DNA of 64,000 nt from positions 1 to 64,000 of the forward strand of contig NZ_VYTY01000003.1 in NCBI RefSeq assembly GCF_009821115.1, written 5' to 3'. The notes under the pieces are model-generated. The model saw only the letters and a program-made list of their open reading frames with translations. It made no database searches and was not told the DNA's origin. Position numbers and translations under genes: made by a program. Below, piece after piece: positions 7,368 through 15,662 of the stretch; position 1 is the stretch's first letter, and the number at the start of each line of letters is the position of its first letter. This DNA comes from Nitrincola alkalisediminis. Lineage in GTDB: Bacteria > Pseudomonadota > Gammaproteobacteria > Pseudomonadales > Balneatricaceae.

Positions 7368-10300
7368 TTACCCCACCGCCAACTTAGCGGCTTGTTGCCA
7401 CATAAAATGCGGCATTGGCTCTTTTAATTGCCAAGTAATACTCATCGGCTGTGAACTTGTATGCGATACATACTCCACTTCACCATAATTTACAAAACCC
7501 ATGGTTCGGCCGTATTCATCTTTGCTTTGCTCACGCACAAATAAAAACAGACGCTTACCAATATTTTGATGCTTGATGTACTCCAAACCACGTCCTTTGT
7601 CGGGCCTTGCGCTATTTTGCGACTGCCAGTGAAACAGGTGTTCGTTGATCGCGTAATCGTGATACATAGTAGTGGGTGAAAACTGCTTTTCGTTTTTGTC
7701 TAAGGTGACAAACATCAGTTCAATATTTTGATCTTTCAGAACAAACACACCTTCTCGTGCTGGCGGCTGACGCTCAAACGTGGTCGCACCAAATGCCACC
7801 AATATTTGCTCACGCGCATAACGTGCATGCAGCCTTAGTGAAACCTCAGACAAAGCGTGCATTGCCGATTGCTCATGCTTGGTTTGTGCGAGTTGCCAAT
7901 TCACAACATCCATTAACTCTGCTTTTAACTCGCAAGCATTCAGTTTCGCTAAGCTTTGAACAATGGAATCGAATCCACATTCAGGCCCCGTTTTCTGCCA
8001 AAAATCGAAATGACACATTAAGGCATAACGATGGTCAGCATCTTCAATAACAAAATTACTTTGGCAAAGCTGTTTTAAGAAACTCAAATAGGCATGATCA
8101 TCACAGGTCAAAATTCGGTTATGAATAGCCTTTCTATGCATTTTCAGCAGATCTTCATCAACTGAGTTTTCGTTGATTTCATCCTTAGCTTGCTGAACCA
8201 GCTGCGACCAACTGCCCCGTTTATAAAGTTCATTCAAGTCGATATGCGGATTTAGGATTAAGAAGTTCGAAAGCGTTAACGGCAGTGTGGAATGCTCTGG
8301 ATACTGGCGGATCATTGCGACTAGGCGCTTCAACGTTAATGAAGCTTGACGAATGTTGCTGAGCACCATTTCTTGCGTGCGCTTACTCAACTCAATGCGA
8401 CAACCCAGTGGTGCGTGGGGGAACCCTTGCTTTATTTCTTCGCTGATCGCGCGATGACTTTTACCGATTAAGGCTCTAAATTTATTGGCAAAGTCATACT
8501 CTGGGCGGGAATTACCAACAAAATCCAGCACGGTACAACATTCTTTGCCTTCGGCTAAACGCCAACCTCGGCCAAGCTGTTGCAAGAAAATGGTGAGGCT
8601 TTCTGTCGGTCGTAAAAACAATAACGTATCGACTTCGGGAATATCTACACCTTCATTAAAGATATCGACCACGCAAAGCACGTTAATGCTGCCAGAACGA
8701 ATCGCTTGCTGCTTTTGTTGCCGCTCGAGGCTGTTATCACTGGTCAACACATCCGCTTTAACGCCTTTTAATAAGAGTTGCTCTGTCATGTACAGTGCAT
8801 GTTCTTTGCTCACACAAAAGGCCAATGCTTTCATTTTGCGTATATCAGTGATGATCTCCTGCATACTCAGCAAAATCTTGTCAAAGCGGACTTGGTTGTG
8901 GGTATACAGATTGGTCAGTTGAGCGATATCGTAACGTCCACGACTCCATGCAATGTTGCGAAGGTCGGTATCATCATCAATAGCAAAATACTGAAATGGA
9001 CAAAGGTGGCGACGATTAATCGCTTCCGGCAAACGGATCTCTGCCGCAATCACGCCACCAAAATCCGCTAAAATATCACCGCCATCATGCCTCTCAGGTG
9101 TTGCAGTCAGGCCGAGTAAAATAGTTGGGGAAAAGTGCTCCAGCAGCGCGCGATAACTTGAAGCTGCAATATGATGCACCTCATCAATGACAATGTAGTC
9201 ATAATAGTCAGCAGTTAGGTTAAGCTGAGTAAGCTGATTGTTCAGAGTTTGAATAGAAACAAACAACTGCCGATAATGCTCTGGTGTATGTCCGCCCACC
9301 CAAAGGTCACCAAACGTACCGTTACGCAACACCCCACGATATGCCGCTCTGGCTTGTTTTAAGATTTCTTCTCGGTGAGCGACAAATAAGAACTTAGCCT
9401 GCGGCTTGGCTTTGATAATGCGCGCAAAATCAAAGGCCGAAATCAGGGTTTTTCCGGTGCCGGTAGCCGCAACGACTAAATTACGAAAGCGCTGGTGAAC
9501 ACTACGCTCAACGGCCAGTTGTTCCAAAATGTCACTTTGATGAGGAAACGGAGAGATATCAAAGAAGTGCGTCGGGCTGGCCTCAAAACCTCCGCGCTGC
9601 TGACTCAAGGCTTTTTTGAGTTTTTCACTGCTTGTTGCATCGCCACTAAAGTGTTCAAAATCATTAGAAACCCAATAGGTTTCAAAGGTGCTCAATGATT
9701 TATTGATAATGTGTGGGATTTCTTGTGAAGTGATTTTTAAATTCCACTCTAAGCCATTGGTTAGCGCTGAATGGGAAAGATTGGAAGAGCCGATATAACC
9801 AGTGTGATAACCCGTGTTGCGTAAAAATAAGTAGCTCTTGGCATGTAAACGTTCACGCTCAGTGTTGTAACTCAACTTCACCTCGGTATTCGGTAAACTC
9901 GCCAAATACTCCACCGCTTTGGCATCCGTTGCTCCCATGTATGAGGTGGTGATGATTTTTAGCTCGCGCCCACTTGAGGTAAACTCTTCTAGCTCTTTGC
10001 GAAAAATGCGGATCCCTGCCCACTTAATAAATGACACTAACCAGTAAATTTTATCCGCAGACAGAATCTCTCGCTTCAATTCAGATTCAAGCGACAAACC
10101 CGCATTACTGCCACAAAACAGCTCGCTTTGGCTTAAGCCCGTTAACGGAAAAATGTCGTTAATATAATTTTTTAAATTGGCTGAGACAGGATTTTCGAGC
10201 TCATAGAGCGCAGTTAGAATTTTACCTTGACTGGCAAGCAAGTTGTCTTCGATAAAATCATCATCCTGAATTTGTGTTTTTAACCACAATAACAATTGGT

Positions 10301-10508
10301 TGGACAAAGTAATTTGCTGTTGCAGCCGATCATCACCCGCAGGCACAGAATCAATCGCATACTCAAGAATGTGTGAGAGGAAGCGAGATAACCATGTTGA
10401 TGCTTCACTGCTATTGAGCTCACGTTCGCCGACATAGAATCGCTCTCGGTCAATACGACTCTCGATAAGTTGCGTTATAAGCTGCTCATAAATTCCGACT
10501 TGTTGCAT
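7368..10508 (-). CDS. PLD-nuclease / DEVH helicase / DUF3427 fusion protein
   Basis: 1046 residues. After about 130 N-terminal residues without a recognised motif comes a phospholipase-D-type nuclease domain (about 130-290) with one HxK motif (LHAKSYLF) followed by GSSNLSHSAL. The superfamily-2 helicase core follows: Walker A ATGTGKT near 350, DEVH box VIDEVHHI, LGLTATPER and motif VI QQLGRGWRL near 640. The C-terminus from about 880 resembles DUF3427. Such fusions resemble restriction or phage-defence nucleases, but no specific system is established here. The start ATG has AAAGGA 6 bases upstream. It forms an operon with the wHTH gene 10 bases upstream and ends one base from yicC, convergent. 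The modification or partner gene expected for a restriction system is absent. Confidence 0.85.
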   Translation of the reverse strand: MQQVGIYEQLITQLIESRIDRERFYVGERELNSSEASTWLSRFLSHILEYAIDSVPAGDDRLQQQITLSNQLLLWLKTQIQDDDFIEDNLLASQGKILTALYELENPVSANLKNYINDIFPLTGLSQSELFCGSNAGLSLESELKREILSADKIYWLVSFIKWAGIRIFRKELEEFTSSGRELKIITTSYMGATDAKAVEYLASLPNTEVKLSYNTERERLHAKSYLFLRNTGYHTGYIGSSNLSHSALTNGLEWNLKITSQEIPHIINKSLSTFETYWVSNDFEHFSGDATSSEKLKKALSQQRGGFEASPTHFFDISPFPHQSDILEQLAVERSVHQRFRNLVVAATGTGKTLISAFDFARIIKAKPQAKFLFVAHREEILKQARAAYRGVLRNGTFGDLWVGGHTPEHYRQLFVSIQTLNNQLTQLNLTADYYDYIVIDEVHHIAASSYRALLEHFSPTILLGLTATPERHDGGDILADFGGVIAAEIRLPEAINRRHLCPFQYFAIDDDTDLRNIAWSRGRYDIAQLTNLYTHNQVRFDKILLSMQEIITDIRKMKALAFCVSKEHALYMTEQLLLKGVKADVLTSDNSLERQQKQQAIRSGSINVLCVVDIFNEGVDIPEVDTLLFLRPTESLTIFLQQLGRGWRLAEGKECCTVLDFVGNSRPEYDFANKFRALIGKSHRAISEEIKQGFPHAPLGCRIELSKRTQEMVLSNIRQASLTLKRLVAMIRQYPEHSTLPLTLSNFLILNPHIDLNELYKRGSWSQLVQQAKDEINENSVDEDLLKMHRKAIHNRILTCDDHAYLSFLKQLCQSNFVIEDADHRYALMCHFDFWQKTGPECGFDSIVQSLAKLNACELKAELMDVVNWQLAQTKHEQSAMHALSEVSLRLHARYAREQILVAFGATTFERQPPAREGVFVLKDQNIELMFVTLDKNEKQFSPTTMYHDYAINEHLFHWQSQNSARPDKGRGLEYIKHQNIGKRLFLFVREQSKDEYGRTMGFVNYGEVEYVSHTSSQPMSITWQLKEPMPHFMWQQAAKLAVG

Positions 10509-10518
10509 GATATTCCTT

Positions 10519-10851
10519 TTATTCTAATGGCTGGATCAATAACAACATCGATTGATATCGTAGTTTTACCGCCAATCCATTTTGTGATTTTGTCATTTCA
10601 ACCAAGTTGTACTTGCACAATGTTTTCAGTGTTCTCGACACATTACTGACTGCACGGCCGGTAAGTGCTGCCAGCTCAGTTATCGATTGCGGCTGCTGCT
10701 CGGCAATCACTTTTAACAACTGCTGGTTTTCTCTTGACAACACATTGGCCAACGATTTAAGCGAGTCGAACCAGATATCGACGGGATACTCAGGGTCGGG
10801 CGTTTGACCTGTAATACTAATTACGCAGCGCGATTGTTTGACGTTTCTCAT
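10519..10851 (-). CDS. Winged-helix regulator, TumA/HVO_A0114-like
   Basis: 110 residues. The helix-turn-helix segment PQSITELAALTGRAVSNVSRTLKTLCKYNLVE is preceded by the family signature IWFDSLKSLANVLSRENQQLL. Proteins of this type are the antitoxin/regulator of TumE-type toxin-antitoxin pairs, but no TumE-like toxin is visible. It lies 10 bases upstream of the PLD/helicase gene, so it may be that gene's regulator. A GTG at 10878 extends the frame by 9 residues; ATG 10851 fits the family better. An insertion sequence begins 95 bases upstream and has probably cut off the original promoter region. Confidence 0.75.
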   Translation of the reverse strand: MRNVKQSRCVISITGQTPDPEYPVDIWFDSLKSLANVLSRENQQLLKVIAEQQPQSITELAALTGRAVSNVSRTLKTLCKYNLVEMTKSQNGLAVKLRYQSMLLLIQPLE

Positions 10852-10946
10852 TGCTTTACTCGCATAATTTGCTCGCACTCTCTACTTCCTCTACAGTCAG
10901 CGGGTGCGTAAAACAGCGTTTGAACAATAAAAAGACTGTACGCTTA

Positions 10947-10986
10947 TGTAATCCTCCCGAAAAATCGGAGCAGTTATAAGTAGAAA
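10947..10986 (+). repeat. Left inverted repeat of the insertion sequence
   Basis: Begins TGTAATCCTCCC and carries AGCAGTTAT and GTAGAAA. It pairs with the complement of 12104-12142 with one gap and several mismatches. Confidence 0.85.
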
Positions 10987-11017
10987 ATTCCGTTAAAATT
11001 AAACGAAGGAGTTTTCT

Positions 11018-11284
11018 ATGCGTAAATCACGATACACAGACAGTCAGATCCTAGCGATTCTGAAGCAAAACGAGAAAGGTGTCCCAGTGCCAGAGCTATG
11101 CCGCGAACATGGTATGAGCTCCGCTCAGTTTTATAAGTGGCGTGCCAAATTTGGCGGTATGGATGCATCCATGATGAAACGGCTCAAAGAGCTTGAGGAC
11201 GAGAATAAGCGTCTTAAAAAAATGTACGCAGAAGAACGCCTCAAGGCTGAAATCCGCAAGGAAGCCCTAGAGGGAAAGTTATAA
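11018..11284 (+). CDS. IS3-family transposase OrfA
   Basis: 88 residues. An N-terminal helix-turn-helix ([43 protein letters not shown]) binds the element ends. It is followed by a leucine-zipper-like coiled coil ([21 protein letters not shown]). Near its 3' end, GGGAAAG at 11272-11278 lies in the frame G GGA AAG, a canonical -1 slippery heptamer. A shift there joins OrfA to OrfB, whose frame is open from 11251. Confidence 0.93.
   Translation: MRKSRYTDSQILAILKQNEKGVPVPELCREHGMSSAQFYKWRAKFGGMDASMMKRLKELEDENKRLKKMYAEERLKAEIRKEALEGKL
11272..11278 (+). promoter_or_regulatory. Programmed -1 frameshift site of the transposase
   Basis: GGGAAAG, read as G GGA AAG in the orfA frame, two codons before the orfA stop. 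The -1 frame continues into orfB, so slippage would make the OrfAB transposase. Confidence 0.7.
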
Positions 11285-11304
11285 AGCCATCTCAGCGCAA
11301 GGAG

Positions 11305-12102
11305 ATGGCACGTGCAGCCATTCAACGTCACGGGATCAGCATTCGTTTTGCCTGCATCACTATGGGTATTAGCGAAAGTTGCTTTCACTACCAGTGCAAA
11401 CTCAGCGGCGAGAATGCGTTGGTTGCTGACTGGTTGTTACGCCTGACTGAAACTCACCGACGCTGGGGGTTTGGTTTATGCTTTTTGTATTTGCGTAATG
11501 TGAAGCACTTCACCTGGAATCACAAGCGGGTTTATCGCATCTACAAAGCGCTTGAGTTGAACCTGAGAATCAAACCAAGGAGGCGCATTAAACGTGATAA
11601 GCCGGATGCGTTGAGCGTACCCACAGCTATCAACCAGGTATGGTCAATGGATTTTATGTCGGACAATCTGTCCGATGGCCGGTCACTGCGCACCTTCAAT
11701 GTCATTGACGATTACAACCGTGAAGGTTTGGGTATTGAGGTTGATCTGTCACTGCCGAGCCTACGCGTTATACGGGCGCTAGAGCAAATGATTGAGTGGC
11801 GTGGACAGCCTGCTGCCATTCGCTGTGACAACGGTCCTGAGTATATCTCTGGTGAGCTGATAAACTGGGCAGAGAAGCGTCGAATCACGCTACTTTACAT
11901 TCAACCAGGTAAGCCAACACAGAACGCGTATATTGAACGATTTAATCGGACAGCACGCCACGAATGGCTCGATTTACATCTGTTTGATAGCGTTGAACAA
12001 GCACAACAACTTGCGACAGAATGGCTTTGGCTTTATAACAATGAACGGCCTCATACGGCTATCGGAGGCGTACCTCCTAAACAACTATTGCAAGCGGCTT
12101 AA
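11305..12102 (+). CDS. IS3-family transposase OrfB (DDE integrase core)
   Basis: 265 residues from ATG 11305; the natural product is probably the OrfAB fusion made by frameshifting from orfA. It has an N-terminal HTH_21-like segment and the rve integrase core with the DDE triad: Asp in WSMDFMSD, Asp in RCDNGPEY and Glu in [10 protein letters not shown]. It ends with the [21 protein letters not shown] segment usual for this group. Full length with no internal stops. Confidence 0.94.
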   Translation: MARAAIQRHGISIRFACITMGISESCFHYQCKLSGENALVADWLLRLTETHRRWGFGLCFLYLRNVKHFTWNHKRVYRIYKALELNLRIKPRRRIKRDKPDALSVPTAINQVWSMDFMSDNLSDGRSLRTFNVIDDYNREGLGIEVDLSLPSLRVIRALEQMIEWRGQPAAIRCDNGPEYISGELINWAEKRRITLLYIQPGKPTQNAYIERFNRTARHEWLDLHLFDSVEQAQQLATEWLWLYNNERPHTAIGGVPPKQLLQAA

Positions 12103-12103
12103 C

Positions 12104-12142
12104 TTTCTACGAATAACTGCTGCTTAAAATGGGGGGATTACA
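12104..12142 (-). repeat. Right inverted repeat of the insertion sequence
   Basis: Read on the minus strand it begins TGTAATCCCCCC and carries AGCAGTTAT and GTAGAAA like the left end. Confidence 0.85.
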
Positions 12143-12269
12143 CTTATACATAAGCCAAACACCTTATCAACTACTGATAATAGTGCAAGAATATTTTCCG
12201 TTTCGGGCCATAACAACCCCATACACTCTAAGGTGACGGGCTGATACTGGGTGCATCGTTTCTTACTCA

Positions 12270-13520
12270 TTAAACGTTAAACGCCGATTCTTTCATGGCT
12301 TGTTCGGCTCGGCTGATCCCTAGGCGCTTAGCAACGGCTTGCCATTGCTTCACCGCAATTAATACTTCATCGTAAACTTGCGTGGCTTGGGTTTGAGAAA
12401 GCCGAAAAAAGTCTTTTACGTCAAAGGCTAATTGATAGTCTAAAGCGTTGTCTGCATCTGTAATGTTCAGATGCAGGCCGTGCTTACCAACTATTGGGTT
12501 TAAGTCGTAAGCGGGTGATAATTTCCAACCCTTCTTTGTTAATAAAAACCCATGGTTACGCAGGTGATCATCTGTGTTGGACACCGCAATATTAAACACG
12601 ATACGACGCCATAGCTGTGCTAAATCAGCTTCTGTTTGTGCACCAGAATTGGAAATAAATTCAGCAAGCTCTAAGTAGCTGGCACCTTGAGATTGTTCAC
12701 CATCATAGTATTGGAGCTGTGTCATGGCCGATGAAAAATGCAGCCGTTGATCGCCGTCACGGTCAAACCGTTTTGTTAAAAAGGTATGATGCTGAGAGGA
12801 AAACTGCCTAATCTCACATGGAAACATGTCAACACCTGCCGCCAAAGCCAATTCATAACAGACCATCTCCCACGCCCCCACGTCAAAGGTATCATTTAGA
12901 TTGGGAAACTTGGCAATCCACAAATGGCCTTGTTCATCTGTCGCACAAGCCTTAGGCCTTGCGCCACCTAATGATGAGCCTGGAGAAATCAGCATCTTCA
13001 ACCAGCGATAATACTCGTCACTGTCGATGTTATCGTCTTTTTCAATCTGCATTGCAGCGTGCTCTAACTCTCGCAGAGACGACATTGGCGGCGCAGCAAA
13101 TTCAGCATTGTCATCTAAGAAAGCATCCGAGCCTGCTCGCTTAAATCGAATACCACCCATTCGGTAAGAGTCATGTACGCCCAACAGGTAATCCAACTCG
13201 TTTAATCGACTTGTTGCTCGAATGTCCTTGCGAGCTTCAATGGCCGCACGTCGTTGCATTAAAATACGTCCCCATCTATCAGGCGACGAATCAAGAAATG
13301 CACGGAAGTTTTTATCGGCTTCATCGTTGTAGAGTTCACCGGAGTGAAGCGTCAGGATTGGATCGATTTGCAAGCGATAGGCTGAGGTTAAAAACGCTTT
13401 ATCGTAGGCAAAACTAAACACGCCACCTCGGCTTGAGTCGCTGTAAGTAAGCTGCCCTATTAGCAAAGGCGCTTCAATTGGCTGCCAGTCGGCATAGACT
13501 TCGACGATTGCACGGCTCAT
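12270..13520 (-). CDS. hipA: HipA-family serine/threonine kinase toxin
   Basis: 416 residues. HipA N-terminal subdomain, then the glycine-rich ATP-binding loop SSLGGARPKA (about 182-191), the catalytic loop SNTDDHLRNHG (about 314-324) and the metal-binding YDLNP (about 338-342). HipA of E. coli phosphorylates glutamyl-tRNA synthetase and induces persistence; other family members have other targets, so the substrate here is inferred only as a translation-related protein. It overlaps the upstream HipB-like gene by 4 bases, the usual antitoxin-then-toxin order. Key residues are all present. Confidence 0.9.
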   Translation of the reverse strand: MSRAIVEVYADWQPIEAPLLIGQLTYSDSSRGGVFSFAYDKAFLTSAYRLQIDPILTLHSGELYNDEADKNFRAFLDSSPDRWGRILMQRRAAIEARKDIRATSRLNELDYLLGVHDSYRMGGIRFKRAGSDAFLDDNAEFAAPPMSSLRELEHAAMQIEKDDNIDSDEYYRWLKMLISPGSSLGGARPKACATDEQGHLWIAKFPNLNDTFDVGAWEMVCYELALAAGVDMFPCEIRQFSSQHHTFLTKRFDRDGDQRLHFSSAMTQLQYYDGEQSQGASYLELAEFISNSGAQTEADLAQLWRRIVFNIAVSNTDDHLRNHGFLLTKKGWKLSPAYDLNPIVGKHGLHLNITDADNALDYQLAFDVKDFFRLSQTQATQVYDEVLIAVKQWQAVAKRLGISRAEQAMKESAFNV

Positions 13521-13834
13521 CTTGAACCTTCCAGCAATTTTATGTTTTGCAGCTTGATACCAACTTCATCATGAGCGGCCATTTCCGCAAAGTTGCTTTC
13601 CATGCCAAGTACGGCCATTACCTTTAAGTAAGTACCTATGGCAACGCCCGGATCACCTGCGAAGACTTTGTTCACGGTTTTATGATCAAAGCCAGTTCGT
13701 TCGCACAGTAGCTTTTTTGTAAAACCACGTCGTTTCATCGCCAACAGCAAATCCTCACCAAAATGAGTCAGGATTTTGCGCTGCTTTGGAAACAGCACAT
13801 TGTGTAAATCACGCTTAGCCATATCACCAACCAT
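13517..13834 (-). CDS. hipB: HipB-like helix-turn-helix antitoxin
   Basis: 105 residues with an XRE-type helix-turn-helix (LLLAMKRRGFTKKLLCERTGFDHKTVNKVFAGD, about 28-60). It would neutralise the adjacent HipA kinase and repress the operon. ATG 13834 and ATG 13822 (MAKRDLH) are both possible. The first gives a transcript starting almost at the operator, with the palindromic sites beginning one base upstream. Identification as HipB rests on the fold and on coupling to hipA; the primary sequence is not close to E. coli HipB. Confidence 0.82.
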   Translation of the reverse strand: MVGDMAKRDLHNVLFPKQRKILTHFGEDLLLAMKRRGFTKKLLCERTGFDHKTVNKVFAGDPGVAIGTYLKVMAVLGMESNFAEMAAHDEVGIKLQNIKLLEGSR

Positions 13835-13835
13835 A

Positions 13836-13937
13836 GGGACTGTATTCCCATTATTTAATCATTAATGGGAATATAGTCCCACTATGAAATTCAAGCAACT
13901 CTATAGCGCAATAAATTGGACTATATTCCCATTTTAA
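13836..13937. promoter_or_regulatory. Triple operator of the hipBA operon
   Basis: Three copies of a GGGA-N6-TCCC-type palindrome: GGGACTGTATTCCC (13836-13849), GGGAATATAGTCCC (13867-13880) and TGGACTATATTCCC (13917-13930). The first two also form an 18-base inverted repeat of each other (13836-13853 with 13863-13880). Their position directly upstream of the antitoxin fits autorepression by cooperative HipB binding. Confidence 0.75.
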
Positions 13938-14036
13938 TGACCATAATTGGATTAATATCCTACTTTTAGGTTTTCCTTGCGCGTTGGCCAAGGCGATGAT
14001 ACGAGCCCCTGAACACCATAAGCCACAAAATCACGA

Positions 14037-14087
14037 TTTTATGCGCATAAAAATGTAAAATAATGCACTTTTATGCGCATAAAAGTG
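14037..14087. promoter_or_regulatory. Twin perfect palindromes upstream of the AAA ATPase gene
   Basis: TTTTATGCGCATAAAA occurs twice, at 14037-14052 and 14069-14084. The second extends to a perfect 22-base palindrome (14066-14087, outer arms CAC/GTG). The two centres lie 32 bases apart, about three helical turns. This looks like a pair of operator sites 55-105 bases before the ATPase start; the binding protein is unknown. Confidence 0.65.
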
Positions 14088-14141
14088 AAAGGTGGGTTAT
14101 AGTGTAGGCTGATTAACAATCATAATTGGCAGGAAAGGACA

Positions 14142-15470
14142 ATGCAGCGCACCTTACTCAAGGCCCTAATGGCTTGGAAAAACCAACCTGTGCGCAAGCC
14201 ATTATTGATCGATGGTGCAAGGCAAACGGGCAAAACGTATCTGCTACAAGAGTTGTTTGGTAATACCTTTTCCAACATTCTTCGTATCGACTTTCTTGAA
14301 AATCCCGCCTACAAAGAAGCGTTCGATGGCTCACTGTCACCTGATGAGCTACTCATGAACATTGAGCTGTTGACCAATCAGGCGTTTAACCCAGAAACAG
14401 ATCTGCTGGTCTTAGATGAAATTGGCGAATGTGAACGTGCCGTTACCTCACTAAAGTATTTTGCTGAAAAAACACCTTCCTATTTTGTCGCGGCCAGCGG
14501 CTCGAATATTGGTTTGCTTAACACTTTCCCCGTTGGTAAGGTAGAGCAATACAATTTACGACCACTGACCTTTCAAGAGTTTATTTACGCATCAAATGAG
14601 CAAGCGCTGATCAAAGCGTTTGATGGCCAAGCAAGTACACCGGCAGTGCACACTAAATTGATGGATAAACTGACGGACTACTTTTTTACGGGCGGTATGC
14701 CGGAAGCTGTTTCTGCTTGGTATCAGTTTAAAGATTCAAGCATTTTAGAGCGTGTTGAAAAAGTCACTAAAATTCATGCCGATTTAGTTGAAGGTTATCG
14801 CCGCGATTTTGGTAAATACGCCGGCAAGGTCGATGCCACACTGATTGAATCGGTGTTCAATAGCATTCCAGCGCAGCTATCACTTGTGAGCGATGAGTCC
14901 GTTAAACGCTTTAAATTTAAATATGTCCATGAGCGTAAATCTCGATATAGCGATTTTGAAACCGCAATCCATTGGCTTAACTGTTGCCGCTTAGCCTTGC
15001 CAAACTACCCTATTGAAGGGTTGCCGAAATCACCACTTGCGGCCTATAAAAAAGAAAATATGGTCAAGCTGTTTCTGTTCGATGTGGGCCTGCTCAATCA
15101 TATGCTGGGCAGCAGTTATAAAGAGATTAAGCAACAAAACTATGATCTCTCTGTTTATAACTACAGAGGCTATGTAGCTGAAAACTTTGTGCAGCAAGAA
15201 CTCACCGCCATTGGCATTGACCCAAGTTATTCATGGAATGATGCTCGTGCCGAAATCGAATTTATTTTGGCAACAGATGAAGGCGATATCATCCCTGTCG
15301 AAGTAAAAAGCGGCAAACGTACACGAGCAAAATCGTTGGCATCCTACGTTGAAAAATGTACTCCAAGTAAAACCTTTAAGTTAACGGGTACACAAGGCTC
15401 TTCAGCGTTAGAACAAACCAATATCGTGATGCCCTTGTATTTCACCCAGTATTTGCCGCAGAGATGGTAA
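14142..15470 (+). CDS. AAA+ ATPase with DUF4143 C-terminal domain
   Basis: 442 residues. N-terminal ATPase with Walker A GARQTGKTYL (about 25-34), Walker B DLLVLDEIGE (about 87-96) and sensor AASGSN. The C-terminal half has the DUF4143 pattern YRGYVAENFVQQEL...ARAEIEFIL...PVEVKSGKRTRAKSL, a PD-(D/E)xK nuclease-like arrangement (E, then EVK). Proteins of this type are common in accessory regions and their biological role is not established. ATG 14142 has AGGAAAGG about 6 bases upstream. It stands alone after the hipBA operator region with two palindromes in its promoter. Confidence 0.85.
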   Translation: MQRTLLKALMAWKNQPVRKPLLIDGARQTGKTYLLQELFGNTFSNILRIDFLENPAYKEAFDGSLSPDELLMNIELLTNQAFNPETDLLVLDEIGECERAVTSLKYFAEKTPSYFVAASGSNIGLLNTFPVGKVEQYNLRPLTFQEFIYASNEQALIKAFDGQASTPAVHTKLMDKLTDYFFTGGMPEAVSAWYQFKDSSILERVEKVTKIHADLVEGYRRDFGKYAGKVDATLIESVFNSIPAQLSLVSDESVKRFKFKYVHERKSRYSDFETAIHWLNCCRLALPNYPIEGLPKSPLAAYKKENMVKLFLFDVGLLNHMLGSSYKEIKQQNYDLSVYNYRGYVAENFVQQELTAIGIDPSYSWNDARAEIEFILATDEGDIIPVEVKSGKRTRAKSLASYVEKCTPSKTFKLTGTQGSSALEQTNIVMPLYFTQYLPQRW

Positions 15471-15488
15471 AAGCGCTTTGCCCATAAT

Positions 15489-15625
15489 TTGGAGGTCTAT
15501 ACAACGGGGTCACACCGCCCAAGCCTAGATGCCATAGAAACTAGGGCTGTGCTAAAAGCCTGTATTCCTGCACGCGCCGCTGTAGCAGAGTTAAAAAAGG
15601 CTGGGGAGCTTAATCCTAACTTTCC
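15489..15625 (+). pseudogene. Remnant of a Fic-family protein N-terminus
   Basis: The translated segment LDAIETRAVLKACIPARAAVAELKKAGEL closely resembles the start of Fic/DOC AMP-transferases that carry a Fic_N domain. The similarity stops near 15605, no HPFxxGNGR catalytic motif follows, and the frame runs into an unrelated gene on the other strand. This is a decayed fragment at the right edge of the accessory island, not a working enzyme. Confidence 0.6.
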
Positions 15626-15662
15626 GCTGCTCAATGAAGGGTATAACACCTGTCGATTAAGA

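Larger units (their letters stand above)
10947..12142 (+). mobile_element. Intact IS3-family (IS407-like) insertion sequence
   Basis: The ends are imperfect inverted repeats of about 40 bases starting TGTAATCC (10947-10986, and complement at 12104-12142); both share AGCAGTTAT and GTAGAAA blocks. The element is flanked by a 4-base direct repeat CTTA (10943-10946 and 12143-12146), the duplication size usual for the IS407 group. It contains orfA and orfB in the -1 arrangement with a slippery site. Both reading frames are undamaged, so it looks recent and possibly active. Confidence 0.92.
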
